Positions 1-6,200 of a stretch of DNA of 9,708 nucleotides are shown one piece after another. The position numbers were made by a program, and so were the translations under genes. The stretch comes from JANLTP01 sp031363055 (GTDB lineage: Bacteria > Pseudomonadota > Gammaproteobacteria > Burkholderiales > Burkholderiaceae_E). Every line of letters starts with the position of its first letter. Position 1 is the stretch's first letter. Location of the stretch: assembly GCA_031363055.1 (NCBI GenBank), contig JANLTP010000121.1, positions 1 to 9,708 of the forward strand, read 5' to 3'. The notes beneath the pieces are model-generated. The model made no database searches and was not told where the DNA came from. It saw only the letters and a list, made by a program, of their open reading frames with translations.

Positions 1-1145
1 TCGCCGCCCTGGCGCGCATAAGACGGTGGCGGCAATTTCAGCGTCATCTCGAAGGGTGTCTTCACACCCGCCTCAGCGAGCAAGGCTTTTGCGCGGTTGA
101 TATCAAACGGATTCACCCCTGTCGTATCGACGAACCCGAAGGCACCGGGCACATAGTGCGAACCGATCGGCGTCCCGAATCCGTCAGCCGCCCCTTCGAT
201 GACCGCCTTGCGATCGATGGCCGCTGCAATCGCACGCCGCACCCGGATATCATTGAGTGGTTTCTTGCGTTGATTGAGCGCCAGAATTGTCTTGGCACGC
301 GAACCGCCGGTCATGACCGTGAAGCGCCCATCAGACTTGAATTGATCGAGACTGCGACCGGCTGCCACCCGTGGAAAGGCGTCGACATCGCCAGACAACA
401 ACGAAGCAACTTGTGCGGCCGGATCGCTGATGAATCGGAAGCTCACCTTGTTCAGCGCAACTGCGGTGGCATTGCGATAGTCCGGCCATTTGTTCAAGGT
501 CAACGACGAACCCTTGACCCACGCACCCAAGGTATACGGGCCGGTTCCAACCGGCTCGGTGGCGTTGGTCGCCGTACTTTTCGGATCGACCATGATCGCT
601 GTGGCTTGACCCATGAGAAACAGAAAGTCGGGCTCACTCTCCTTCAGCTTGATGACCACGGTACTGGCATCCGGCGCGTTGACCGACTCCATGTTCGCAA
701 AAGTTGCCTTGTCCTTGTTGGTACTCTTGGCATCAACCGCGCGCGCAAAGGTGGACTTCACCGTCTCGGCGCTGAACGGTTCGCCGTTTTGAAATTTGAC
801 GTCGCGACGTAACTTGAAGGTAAAGGTCTTCAAATCCGGTGATATCGTCCAGCTTTCGGCCAGCAAGGGCGCGACATTGCCGTCGGATTTGATCTTGGTG
901 AGCGTCTCGAAAATGTTGTACAGCACCACCTCGGCAATCGCAGATGCAGCGCCAGTCGTCGGGTCCAGGCCCGGCGGCTCGAGCGCCATGGCCAATACCG
1001 CTGTATCCTTGCGCGGCTGGGCCTGCCCGGGGGCTGCAGCAAGCGAGACAATCGCGGCAACGACAGTCGCGGCAAAAATACCTGCGGCTCGACAACGCGC
1101 TCCAAATACACCCGTCGCTCCAGGACTCGATGATCGATTCAACAT
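1..1145 (-). CDS. ABC transporter substrate-binding protein, SBP_bac_5 (DppA/OppA-like) family, partial
   Basis: This is the periplasmic solute receptor of a peptide/nickel/oligosaccharide-type ABC importer. About 381 residues are visible and the C-terminus runs off the left edge. I read it from the reverse complement. It has an N-terminal hydrophobic export signal (about residues 18-42, ending near PGQAQP), then ALEPPGLDPTTGAAS and VLYNIFETLTKI, the usual start of the mature SBP_bac_5 fold. PLLAESWTISPDLKTFTFKL, VGTGPYTL and RVRRAIAAAIDRKAVIEG follow, all family hallmarks. The visible part ends at PPPSYARQGG, typical of the region about two-thirds through a ~520-residue protein. The start is the ATG at 1145-1143, preceded by a strong GAGAGGA ribosome site 7 nt upstream. 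It is the last visible gene of a leftward group, 20 nt after the dehydrogenase remnant. The family is clear. The substrate is not; the sugar-acid neighbours argue for an oligosaccharide or sugar acid rather than peptides. Confidence 0.93.
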   Translation of the reverse strand, partial: MLNRSSSPGATGVFGARCRAAGIFAATVVAAIVSLAAAPGQAQPRKDTAVLAMALEPPGLDPTTGAASAIAEVVLYNIFETLTKIKSDGNVAPLLAESWTISPDLKTFTFKLRRDVKFQNGEPFSAETVKSTFARAVDAKSTNKDKATFANMESVNAPDASTVVIKLKESEPDFLFLMGQATAIMVDPKSTATNATEPVGTGPYTLGAWVKGSSLTLNKWPDYRNATAVALNKVSFRFISDPAAQVASLLSGDVDAFPRVAAGRSLDQFKSDGRFTVMTGGSRAKTILALNQRKKPLNDIRVRRAIAAAIDRKAVIEGAADGFGTPIGSHYVPGAFGFVDTTGVNPFDINRAKALLAEAGVKTPFEMTLKLPPPSYARQGG

Positions 1146-1165
1146 AATTTGATCCTCTCCATGAC

Positions 1166-1771
1166 TCAGTGAAATTGCAACACCGCCAGTGTGCCATAGG
1201 CTCGCAAAGCATTCAGCGAACGCACGACAGAAGCGCGCAATCGCTGTGACTCGCCCAGTTCGGCAAAGATTGATGCCTCGGCAAAAAGTTCCCAAACCTG
1301 ATCCGTGCTTGAACCGCTTTGCAACAACGCTTGCAACCGCGCGCCCTGCGGATCGTTGATCACGTAAGCACCGCCATCGTCGCTTTGAGCGCCCAGAAAA
1401 TGGATCCAGGCGGCGACACACAACGATAGGTGATCGATGCTCTGATCGTTCGCCAGTCGCACTCGAAGACTGGGCAACCAGCGCAACGGAATCCTTTTCG
1501 AGCCGTCGATCGCAATCTGCGCCGTCTGATGGGCGACACTGGTGTTGCGAAATCGCTCGAGCAAACTACCGGTGTACGTCCGTGCTTGCAAGCGTTGTGA
1601 GTCGGGGAAGCCCGGAATGATTTCCTCGTCCCAAAGCCGTTCAACAAATTTCAACAATGCTGGCTCGGCAATCGCTGCATCGACCGTTTGCCAGCCTGCG
1701 GTCACACCCAAGTAGGCAATGCCCGGATGCAGCTTGCCGAGCACGGTCGGCGAGAGTCGGATCGGTCCCAT
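1166..1771 (-). CDS. Mannitol dehydrogenase/fructuronate reductase family remnant (C-terminal domain only)
   Basis: The 201-residue product matches the C-terminal domain of the long-chain mannitol dehydrogenase family (mannitol 2-dehydrogenase, D-fructuronate reductase UxuB, tagaturonate reductase). Those enzymes are usually about 480-500 residues and interconvert keto-sugars or uronates with their polyols or aldonates using NAD(H). Recognisable segments are IAYLGVTAGWQTV, LLERFRNTSVAHQTAQIA, DGSKRIPLRWLPSLRVRL and LCVAAWIHFLG. The whole NAD-binding domain is absent. The family's catalytic Lys-Asn-His region is reduced to GKLHPGIAYLG, where only the His can be aligned. The first ~12 residues (MGPIRLSPTVLGKL) resemble the very N-terminus of full-length members, so the gene reads as an internal deletion joining both ends. 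The ATG at 1771-1769 has no clear ribosome site and lies 19 nt after the dehydratase stop, which suggests coupled translation. The frame stays open but is very unlikely to encode an active enzyme. An alternative TTG start lies one codon upstream. Confidence 0.8.
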   Translation of the reverse strand: MGPIRLSPTVLGKLHPGIAYLGVTAGWQTVDAAIAEPALLKFVERLWDEEIIPGFPDSQRLQARTYTGSLLERFRNTSVAHQTAQIAIDGSKRIPLRWLPSLRVRLANDQSIDHLSLCVAAWIHFLGAQSDDGGAYVINDPQGARLQALLQSGSSTDQVWELFAEASIFAELGESQRLRASVVRSLNALRAYGTLAVLQFH

Positions 1772-1790
1772 CAACGATGGCTGCGCGCGA

Positions 1791-2906
1791 TCAAGGCGCA
1801 GGCGTGAATGCTGCGACCGGACCAGGGTCGGCCCAGCGATCATTCGGCACCAGTGGATACCAGCCCGGGCGCCCGGGATCGCGATCGTACGGATAGCTAC
1901 CCATCTCGAGATAGAGCTCGTGGTATTGCCGCACTTTGTCGGCATCAAGCTTGACGCCCAAGCCGGGGGTGCTCGGTACCGCGATCCGGCCTTTGACGTA
2001 GTTAAGTTTGCCGCCCTCGATGACATCATCAACGAGATGGTGATAATGGGCGTCGGCCGCGTAGCCCAGGTTCGGCACGACGGCACCCAAGTCCAGCATG
2101 CTCGCCCACTGCACCCCGAGCTCGCCCGACGAATGTACGGCCACCCCGATACCAAAGGTTTCACAAATACCAGCCGCCTTGATGCACGGTCGAATACCGC
2201 CCCAGACCGGATCCTCGTAGTAATCGTTATTCATGTTCTCGATCGCGCGCCCGAACTCGATCGCATCACCCAGCGACAGCGCGCAGTTCGGGTCATAGCG
2301 CATGCGTTCGCCGTCGAGGGCGCGACCCAAGGCCTGATAACACTCAAGCTCATAGCGCGGATGAAACACCCCGCTCTTCAGCTTGTGCGAACTGAACCCG
2401 TAACGTTGCTTGAGCGCTTGGGCATGCAGCACCAGTTGCTCGGGCGTACGGACCTCGCCTTCGCCGGTCTTTTCATTCCGATAGCGATAAAACAAATAGC
2501 TCGCGAACTCAACCGAATCACGCAAGCGGCCGCCCAGCAATTCGCTGACCGGCAGCCCCAATTTTTGACCCATGAAATCGAGGCAGGCAAACTCGAGCGC
2601 TGCATGCATCTGAGTACGGTTGTTATAAAGACTTGCGGTCGGATTACAGATTGCAAATCGCATCGCCTCGAGCCGAAATACATCGTGGCCCTTCAAGTAG
2701 CTGATCAGCCCCTCGACGGCGGCCGAAGCGGTCTCTCCGCCGCCGCCAAACTCACCCAACCCCAGATAACCATCGTCGGTTTCGACTTCGACGAGGGTGC
2801 GAACGAAGCGGCCCCAATGGGCGCCATTGCTATGGCGAATCGGCGCTTCGAGCGGCACCGTAACCGGCGTGGCGCGGATACGCGCAATTCTGGAAGTTTG
2901 AGTCAT
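1791..2906 (-). CDS. Enolase-superfamily sugar-acid dehydratase (glucarate dehydratase-like), internally deleted
   Basis: The 371-residue product belongs to the mandelate racemase/glucarate dehydratase branch of the enolase superfamily. These Mg2+ enzymes abstract the proton alpha to a carboxylate, usually to dehydrate aldarates or aldonates. The N-terminal capping domain (about 1-135, with DDGYLGLGE and LLGGRLRDSVEFASYLF) is complete. In the barrel I see the K175-L-K177 catalytic motif, D205-P-N207 and E231 (YYEDP) as metal ligands, and H258 in GVAVHSSGELG. ADAHYHHLVDDVIEGG and the C-terminal YPYDRDPGRPGW follow. K177 to D205 is 28 residues, as in E. coli glucarate dehydratase (K207-D235). 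E231 to H258, however, is only 27 residues against about 73 there. The missing ~46 residues should hold the third metal ligand (N289 equivalent) and the Asp of the Asp-His pair (D313 equivalent). The ATG at 2906 has no obvious ribosome site. The gene diverges from dctP. The family call is firm; activity is doubtful. Confidence 0.88.
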   Translation of the reverse strand: MTQTSRIARIRATPVTVPLEAPIRHSNGAHWGRFVRTLVEVETDDGYLGLGEFGGGGETASAAVEGLISYLKGHDVFRLEAMRFAICNPTASLYNNRTQMHAALEFACLDFMGQKLGLPVSELLGGRLRDSVEFASYLFYRYRNEKTGEGEVRTPEQLVLHAQALKQRYGFSSHKLKSGVFHPRYELECYQALGRALDGERMRYDPNCALSLGDAIEFGRAIENMNNDYYEDPVWGGIRPCIKAAGICETFGIGVAVHSSGELGVQWASMLDLGAVVPNLGYAADAHYHHLVDDVIEGGKLNYVKGRIAVPSTPGLGVKLDADKVRQYHELYLEMGSYPYDRDPGRPGWYPLVPNDRWADPGPVAAFTPAP

Positions 2907-3025
2907 CGGTTTATTGGCTGGACTGATTTCGTTTACTCATCCGTTCATCGGGTTGACGGGTTTCGTGTACATTAGCATGCAACAGCGTTGCGAGTCGACA
3001 GCGTACATTTAATGGAGGAGCTGCC
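2907..3025. promoter_or_regulatory. Divergent intergenic control region between the dehydratase gene and dctP
   Basis: This 119-nt gap separates the leftward dehydratase gene from the rightward TRAP operon, so it should hold both promoters and any operator. It contains a perfect 13-bp inverted repeat GCAAC-AGC-GTTGC (2979-2991). It also has a direct repeat GTACATT at 2967-2973 and 3003-3009, 36 bp apart. A TTGACG at 2953 resembles a -35 box, but I found no convincing -10 at the right distance, so no promoter is called. An AT-poor GGAGGAG ribosome site lies at 3014-3020. The inverted repeat is a plausible operator for a sugar-acid regulator, but no regulator gene is in the window to support it. 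Confidence 0.45.
3014..3020 (+). promoter_or_regulatory. Strong Shine-Dalgarno of dctP that fixes a TTG start
   Basis: GGAGGAG lies 5 nt before TTG at 3026. The nearby ATG at 3012 cannot start dctP because it reads MEELP and stops at TGA 3027-3029. That TGA overlaps the TTG start (TTGA). Confidence 0.75.
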
Positions 3026-4009
3026 TTGAAACCGATCGACGCATTCCGTTTTGCAACTGCCCTGACGCTGAGCCTCGCCTCAATCACCAGCCCGGTCTGG
3101 GCTCAGGCCACCAAACTCAAATGGGCGCATGTCTACGAGACCTCCGAGCCCTACCATACCGAATCGGTCTGGGCCGCAGAAGAGATCAAAAAACGCACCA
3201 ACGGCAAATACGAAATCACCGTCTTCCCGGCGTCATCGCTGGGCAAGGAGACCGACCTCAATCAGGGCATGACCCTCGGCACGATCGACATGATCATCTC
3301 GGGCCCGTCGTTCGCCGCGCGCAGCTACCCGCGTTTGGGCATCGCGTATTACCCATTCATCTTTCGCGACGGCGATCACCTGATTCAATACTCGAAGAGT
3401 CCGTTGTTCTCAGAGATGGTCGAGGAGTATCGCAAAAAGACCGGTATTCAAATGTTGGCCTACACCTACTACGGCGCCCGCATGACCACTTCGAATCGGC
3501 CGTTCAAGGACTGCGCCGGCATGAAGAACCTGAAGATCCGGGTGCCGGATGTGCCGATTTATATGGCAACCCCAAAGGCATGCGGCGCCAACCCGACCCC
3601 GATTGCCTTCGCCGAAGTTTATCTGGCGCTGCAAAGCGGCACCGTCGAGGCGCAGGAAAATCCGCTGACCACCATTGAAGCGAAAAAATTCTATGAAGTG
3701 CAAAAGCACATCATGATGACCAGCCATATTGTTGACGGCCTGGTCACCCAGGTGGCGCCACACGTCTGGACCAAGCTGACCGATGCGGAGAAGAAGACCT
3801 TCACCGAAGTCGCCCGTGAAGCCGCCGATCGAGCGAGCGCCAAGATCAAGTCTCGCGAGGGCCAACTCGCCGACGAGTTCAAGAGGAAGGGACTGACGAT
3901 CAATGAAGTCGACAAGAAAAGTTTCCAGGAGGCAGTCCTGAAAAACTTCACGCTCGACTCGCAGGGCTTCACGCAGAAAGACTACGATTTCATCCAGGCG
4001 TTGAAGTAG
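3026..4009 (+). CDS. dctP: TRAP transporter substrate-binding protein DctP
   Basis: This is the periplasmic receptor of a tripartite ATP-independent transporter, which captures a carboxylate ligand and delivers it to DctQM. It is 327 residues, the normal family length. A Sec signal (about residues 1-26, ending PVWA before QATKL) leads into KLKWAHVYETSEPYH. The ligand-site region is intact. R152 (GARMTTSNRP) and R172 (NLKIRVPDVPIYM) match the two family arginines; the second forms the salt bridge to the substrate carboxylate. The hallmark GANPTPIAFAEVYLALQSG followed by TVEAQENPL (N212) is also present. The start is TTG, set by GGAGGAG 5 nt upstream. dctQ follows after a 56-nt gap that holds an 18-codon mini-ORF. 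The related SiaP and uronate-binding members suggest a sugar acid; with the divergent sugar-acid dehydratase, a uronate, aldonate or aldarate is my best inference. The sequence alone does not fix the ligand. Confidence 0.95.
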   Translation: MKPIDAFRFATALTLSLASITSPVWAQATKLKWAHVYETSEPYHTESVWAAEEIKKRTNGKYEITVFPASSLGKETDLNQGMTLGTIDMIISGPSFAARSYPRLGIAYYPFIFRDGDHLIQYSKSPLFSEMVEEYRKKTGIQMLAYTYYGARMTTSNRPFKDCAGMKNLKIRVPDVPIYMATPKACGANPTPIAFAEVYLALQSGTVEAQENPLTTIEAKKFYEVQKHIMMTSHIVDGLVTQVAPHVWTKLTDAEKKTFTEVAREAADRASAKIKSREGQLADEFKRKGLTINEVDKKSFQEAVLKNFTLDSQGFTQKDYDFIQALK

Positions 4010-4012
4010 CCT

Positions 4013-4069
4013 ATGACAGTGTTTAACCGACGCGTTGAGCACCCTGTTTATCGCCTGCTTGCGCAATGA
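4013..4069 (+). other. 18-codon mini-ORF linking dctP to dctQ
   Basis: ATG at 4013 lies 3 nt after the dctP TAG and reads MTVFNRRVEHPVYRLLAQ. It ends in TGA (4067-4069), which overlaps the ATG of dctQ as ATGA. dctQ itself has no ribosome site. Ribosomes finishing this short frame could restart on dctQ, giving translational coupling. The peptide resembles nothing I know and is probably not functional as a protein. The reading frame is certain; the role is inferred. Confidence 0.45.
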
Positions 4070-4635
4070 CCGCTGAGTCAACGTCGTTACCCGAGGAGCA
4101 AGTCCTCGGCGATGATGGCCAGTTTCACGCCAAGGATGCACCGATCGATCTATCCCACTACGCCTGGGAAGACTGGTTCACAGTCGGTGTTTTCTGGTTA
4201 CTTGCGCTCGATGTGTTCTACCAATTTTTCACGCGTTACGTGCTCGGTGATTCAGCGTCCTGGACCGAGGAAATTGCCCGTTACCTGCTGATCATCGTGA
4301 CCTTTCTGGGTAGCTCGATGGCGGTACGGCGCAACACCCATATTCACGTTGAATTCATCTTCCGCTACTTGCCGCCGAACGTTGGCCGAATGCTGTCAAC
4401 CTTCGTCGACATCGTGCGGATTGCCTTCCTGGCTTACGCGTTTTATCTGTCCTGCCTGCTGGTACCGAAGATGCACGTCCTGAAAATGACCGTCGTTGAT
4501 TTTCCGATGAGTTTTGTCTACGGCTTCGTCGCCGCCGGTTTTGCTCTGATGACCGGTCGATCGATTCAAGTGGCGATCCGGCACTGGCGGCGCGGCTGGA
4601 GCTTGCTCGAGCGTCCCGGCGAAAGCGAAGCATGA
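4066..4635 (+). CDS. dctQ: TRAP transporter small permease DctQ
   Basis: This is the small inner-membrane subunit that pairs with DctM to form the permease of the TRAP system. The 189-residue product has an acidic hydrophilic N-terminal extension (about 1-35). Four hydrophobic segments then follow, near residues 37-60, 70-88, 105-130 and 145-165, the four-helix DctQ pattern. Family motifs are visible: FYQFFTRYVLGDSASWTEEIARYLL (FxRYVL with SxxWxEEIAR) and GSSMAVRRNTHIHVEFI (GAxxAxRxxxHIxVD). The ATG at 4066 overlaps the TGA of the preceding mini-ORF and no Shine-Dalgarno is visible, so initiation probably depends on ribosomes arriving from dctP. The stop TGA at 4633-4635 is itself part of ATGA and opens the mini-ORF chain to dctM. 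Confidence 0.93.
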   Translation: MTAESTSLPEEQVLGDDGQFHAKDAPIDLSHYAWEDWFTVGVFWLLALDVFYQFFTRYVLGDSASWTEEIARYLLIIVTFLGSSMAVRRNTHIHVEFIFRYLPPNVGRMLSTFVDIVRIAFLAYAFYLSCLLVPKMHVLKMTVVDFPMSFVYGFVAAGFALMTGRSIQVAIRHWRRGWSLLERPGESEA

Positions 4636-4689
4636 TTTCACGCAGTCAACCATGAAGACGTCTCAAGCATGAAGACCTCATACGCATGA
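4632..4689 (+). promoter_or_regulatory. Chain of three overlapping mini-ORFs between dctQ and dctM (stop/start relay)
   Basis: Three short frames fill the gap with no unread base. MISRSQP is 4632-4655, MKTSQA 4652-4672 and MKTSYA 4669-4689. Each begins with an ATG whose last two bases are shared with the TGA before it. The first overlaps the dctQ stop and the last overlaps the dctM start (4686), giving four ATGA junctions in 58 nt. The second and third frames form an imperfect 17-bp tandem repeat (13 of 17 identical, both starting ATGAAGAC). The layout suggests termination-reinitiation coupling from dctQ to dctM, which lacks its own ribosome site. Coordinates are seen directly; the function is inference. 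Confidence 0.5.
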
Positions 4690-6092
4690 ACTCCCTGTTC
4701 TTTGGCGCGTTCCTGGCGAGCATGTCTTCGGGCATCCCGATTGCCATTGCCATGTGTATCGGTTCGCTGGCCTACATCTGGGTGTCGGGCGCCATACCGC
4801 CGGTCGCGATCATCCATCGCATGGTCGGCGGCATCGACAGCTTTCCGCTGCTGGCGGTGCCGTTCTTCATTTTCGCCGGCAACCTCATGAACTCGGCCGG
4901 CATCACCAATCGGATCTACAACTTCGCGCTGGCCCTGGTCGGCTGGCTCAAGGGCGGGCTTGGGCACGTCAACGTCGTTGGATCGGTGGTGTTTGCCGGC
5001 ATGTCCGGTACGGCGGTGGCCGACGCCGGCGGCCTGGGCACGATCGAAATCAAGGCGATGAAGGACCACGGCTATCCGGTTGAGTTCGCGGTCGGTATTA
5101 CGGCGGCCTCATCAACCTTGGGGCCGATTATTCCGCCATCGCTGCCAATGGTGATTTACGGCGTGCAAGCGAACACCTCGATCGGCAAACTGTTTGCCGC
5201 CGGCTTTCTGCCGGGCGCGCTGATGGCCATCTTCATGATGATCATGGTTGCCTACTACGCACACGTTCGAAACTACGGTCGCGACATTGCGTTCTCCTGG
5301 CCACGCATGAGCCGCGCGTTCATCGAGCTGATTGCAGTGGCCGTCATCGCCGTCGCCATCTTCAAACTCTGGAAGAATGAAGAGATCAACGGCTTCCTGC
5401 GATTTGGTGCGCCGCTCTTGGCAGCGCTGATTGCCGATCGACTGTTCAAGTTCGAAGCCTTCATGGCGCTGCTCACACCGGTGATCCTGATCGGCGGTAT
5501 GGCCAGCGGCCTGTTCACACCGACCGAGGCGGCGGTCGCGGCGGTCGCCTGGGCGCTGTTCCTGGGCCTGATCTGGTACCGCACCTTGAACGCGCGAATG
5601 CTGGTCAAGATTTCGTTTGACACCGTCGAAACCACCGCGACTGTCATGTTCATCGTCGCCAGTGCCTCGATCTTCGCCTGGGTGCTGACCACCACCCAGG
5701 TCACCGAGGCAATCGCGCAATGGGTGCTCAGCATCAGCAGCAACCCACTGGTATTCCTGTTGCTGGCGAATCTGTTCCTGCTGTTCGTCGGTTGCTTCAT
5801 GGAAACGATTGCAGCCATCACGATTCTCGTGCCGGTGTTCATGCCGATCATCAAACAACTCGGCATCGATCCGGTTCACTTTGGACTGATCATGGTGCTG
5901 AATCTGATGATCGGTCTGTTGACGCCACCGGTGGGTATGGTGTTATTCATCCTCGCGAAAGTATCGAAACTCAGTTTCGAGCGAACCGTGGTGGCTGTGG
6001 CACCCTGGATGATTCCGCTGCTGGTCACTTTGGCGTTGATTACTTACTTGCCGAATATGGTGCTTTGGTTGCCTCGGCTGTTGTATCCGTAG
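4686..6092 (+). CDS. dctM: TRAP transporter large permease DctM, with extra central membrane segment
   Basis: This is the large inner-membrane subunit that moves the substrate using an ion gradient. The 468-residue, very hydrophobic product has the DctM signatures DSFPLLAVPFFIFAGNLM (51-68), GMSGTAVADAGGLGTIEIKA (105-124), GITAASSTLGPIIPPSLPMV (137-156), GLFTPTEAA (275-283) and the C-terminal GLLTPPVGMVLF. Usual DctM proteins are about 425-430 residues. The surplus ~40 residues sit near 217-258, with a hydrophobic stretch, a charged KLWKNEEING turn and another hydrophobic stretch, probably extra membrane-spanning or re-entrant helices. The ATG at 4686 is the only start possible: upstream in frame there is no start codon before a stop at 4653. 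No Shine-Dalgarno is visible and the start overlaps the mini-ORF relay. It is the last gene of the operon and is followed at once by the repeat element. Confidence 0.95.
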   Translation: MNSLFFGAFLASMSSGIPIAIAMCIGSLAYIWVSGAIPPVAIIHRMVGGIDSFPLLAVPFFIFAGNLMNSAGITNRIYNFALALVGWLKGGLGHVNVVGSVVFAGMSGTAVADAGGLGTIEIKAMKDHGYPVEFAVGITAASSTLGPIIPPSLPMVIYGVQANTSIGKLFAAGFLPGALMAIFMMIMVAYYAHVRNYGRDIAFSWPRMSRAFIELIAVAVIAVAIFKLWKNEEINGFLRFGAPLLAALIADRLFKFEAFMALLTPVILIGGMASGLFTPTEAAVAAVAWALFLGLIWYRTLNARMLVKISFDTVETTATVMFIVASASIFAWVLTTTQVTEAIAQWVLSISSNPLVFLLLANLFLLFVGCFMETIAAITILVPVFMPIIKQLGIDPVHFGLIMVLNLMIGLLTPPVGMVLFILAKVSKLSFERTVVAVAPWMIPLLVTLALITYLPNMVLWLPRLLYP

Positions 6093-6104
6093 CGTTCGTT
6101 GGCG

Positions 6105-6200
6105 CGGATGGTGCCTGCTACCGCCAGAAGCGGACTGGTGCAAATACCTTCACGGATGGTGCTTACTTCCGCCAGGAGCGGACTGGTGCAAATACCTTCG
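6105..6200. repeat. 48-bp tandem repeat, two copies (copies A and B)
   Basis: Copy A (6105-6152) and copy B (6153-6200) are both 48 bp and differ at only a few positions. Both start CGGATGGTGC and contain AGCGGACTGGTGCAAATACC. They are followed by a 21-bp tail, 6201-6221, starting CGAATGTCA and ending GCATCGGCC. The array starts 12 nt after the dctM stop. The same unit and the same tail recur at 9592-9708 after the next operon. This identifies a dispersed intergenic element rather than a local slip. Confidence 0.9.

Noticed and set aside
156..1152. Plus-strand open frames opposite the ABC receptor gene
   Set aside because: The minus strand reads a complete SBP_bac_5 protein through this whole region.
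1772..2164. Extending the dehydrogenase frame upstream to a start at 2164 (332 residues)
   Set aside because: The added part overlaps the dehydratase gene in another frame and has no dehydrogenase similarity.
1719..2975. 418-codon open frame on the + strand opposite the dehydratase gene
   Set aside because: It is the antisense shadow of a clearly homologous gene in GC-rich sequence; its translation has no recognisable domain.
2953..2981. Sigma-70 promoter using TTGACG at 2953
   Set aside because: No acceptable -10 hexamer lies 16-18 nt downstream on the + strand.
5112..5879. Long minus-strand frames opposite dctM
   Set aside because: They are His/Gln/Arg-rich shadow translations of a hydrophobic membrane protein, with no domain.
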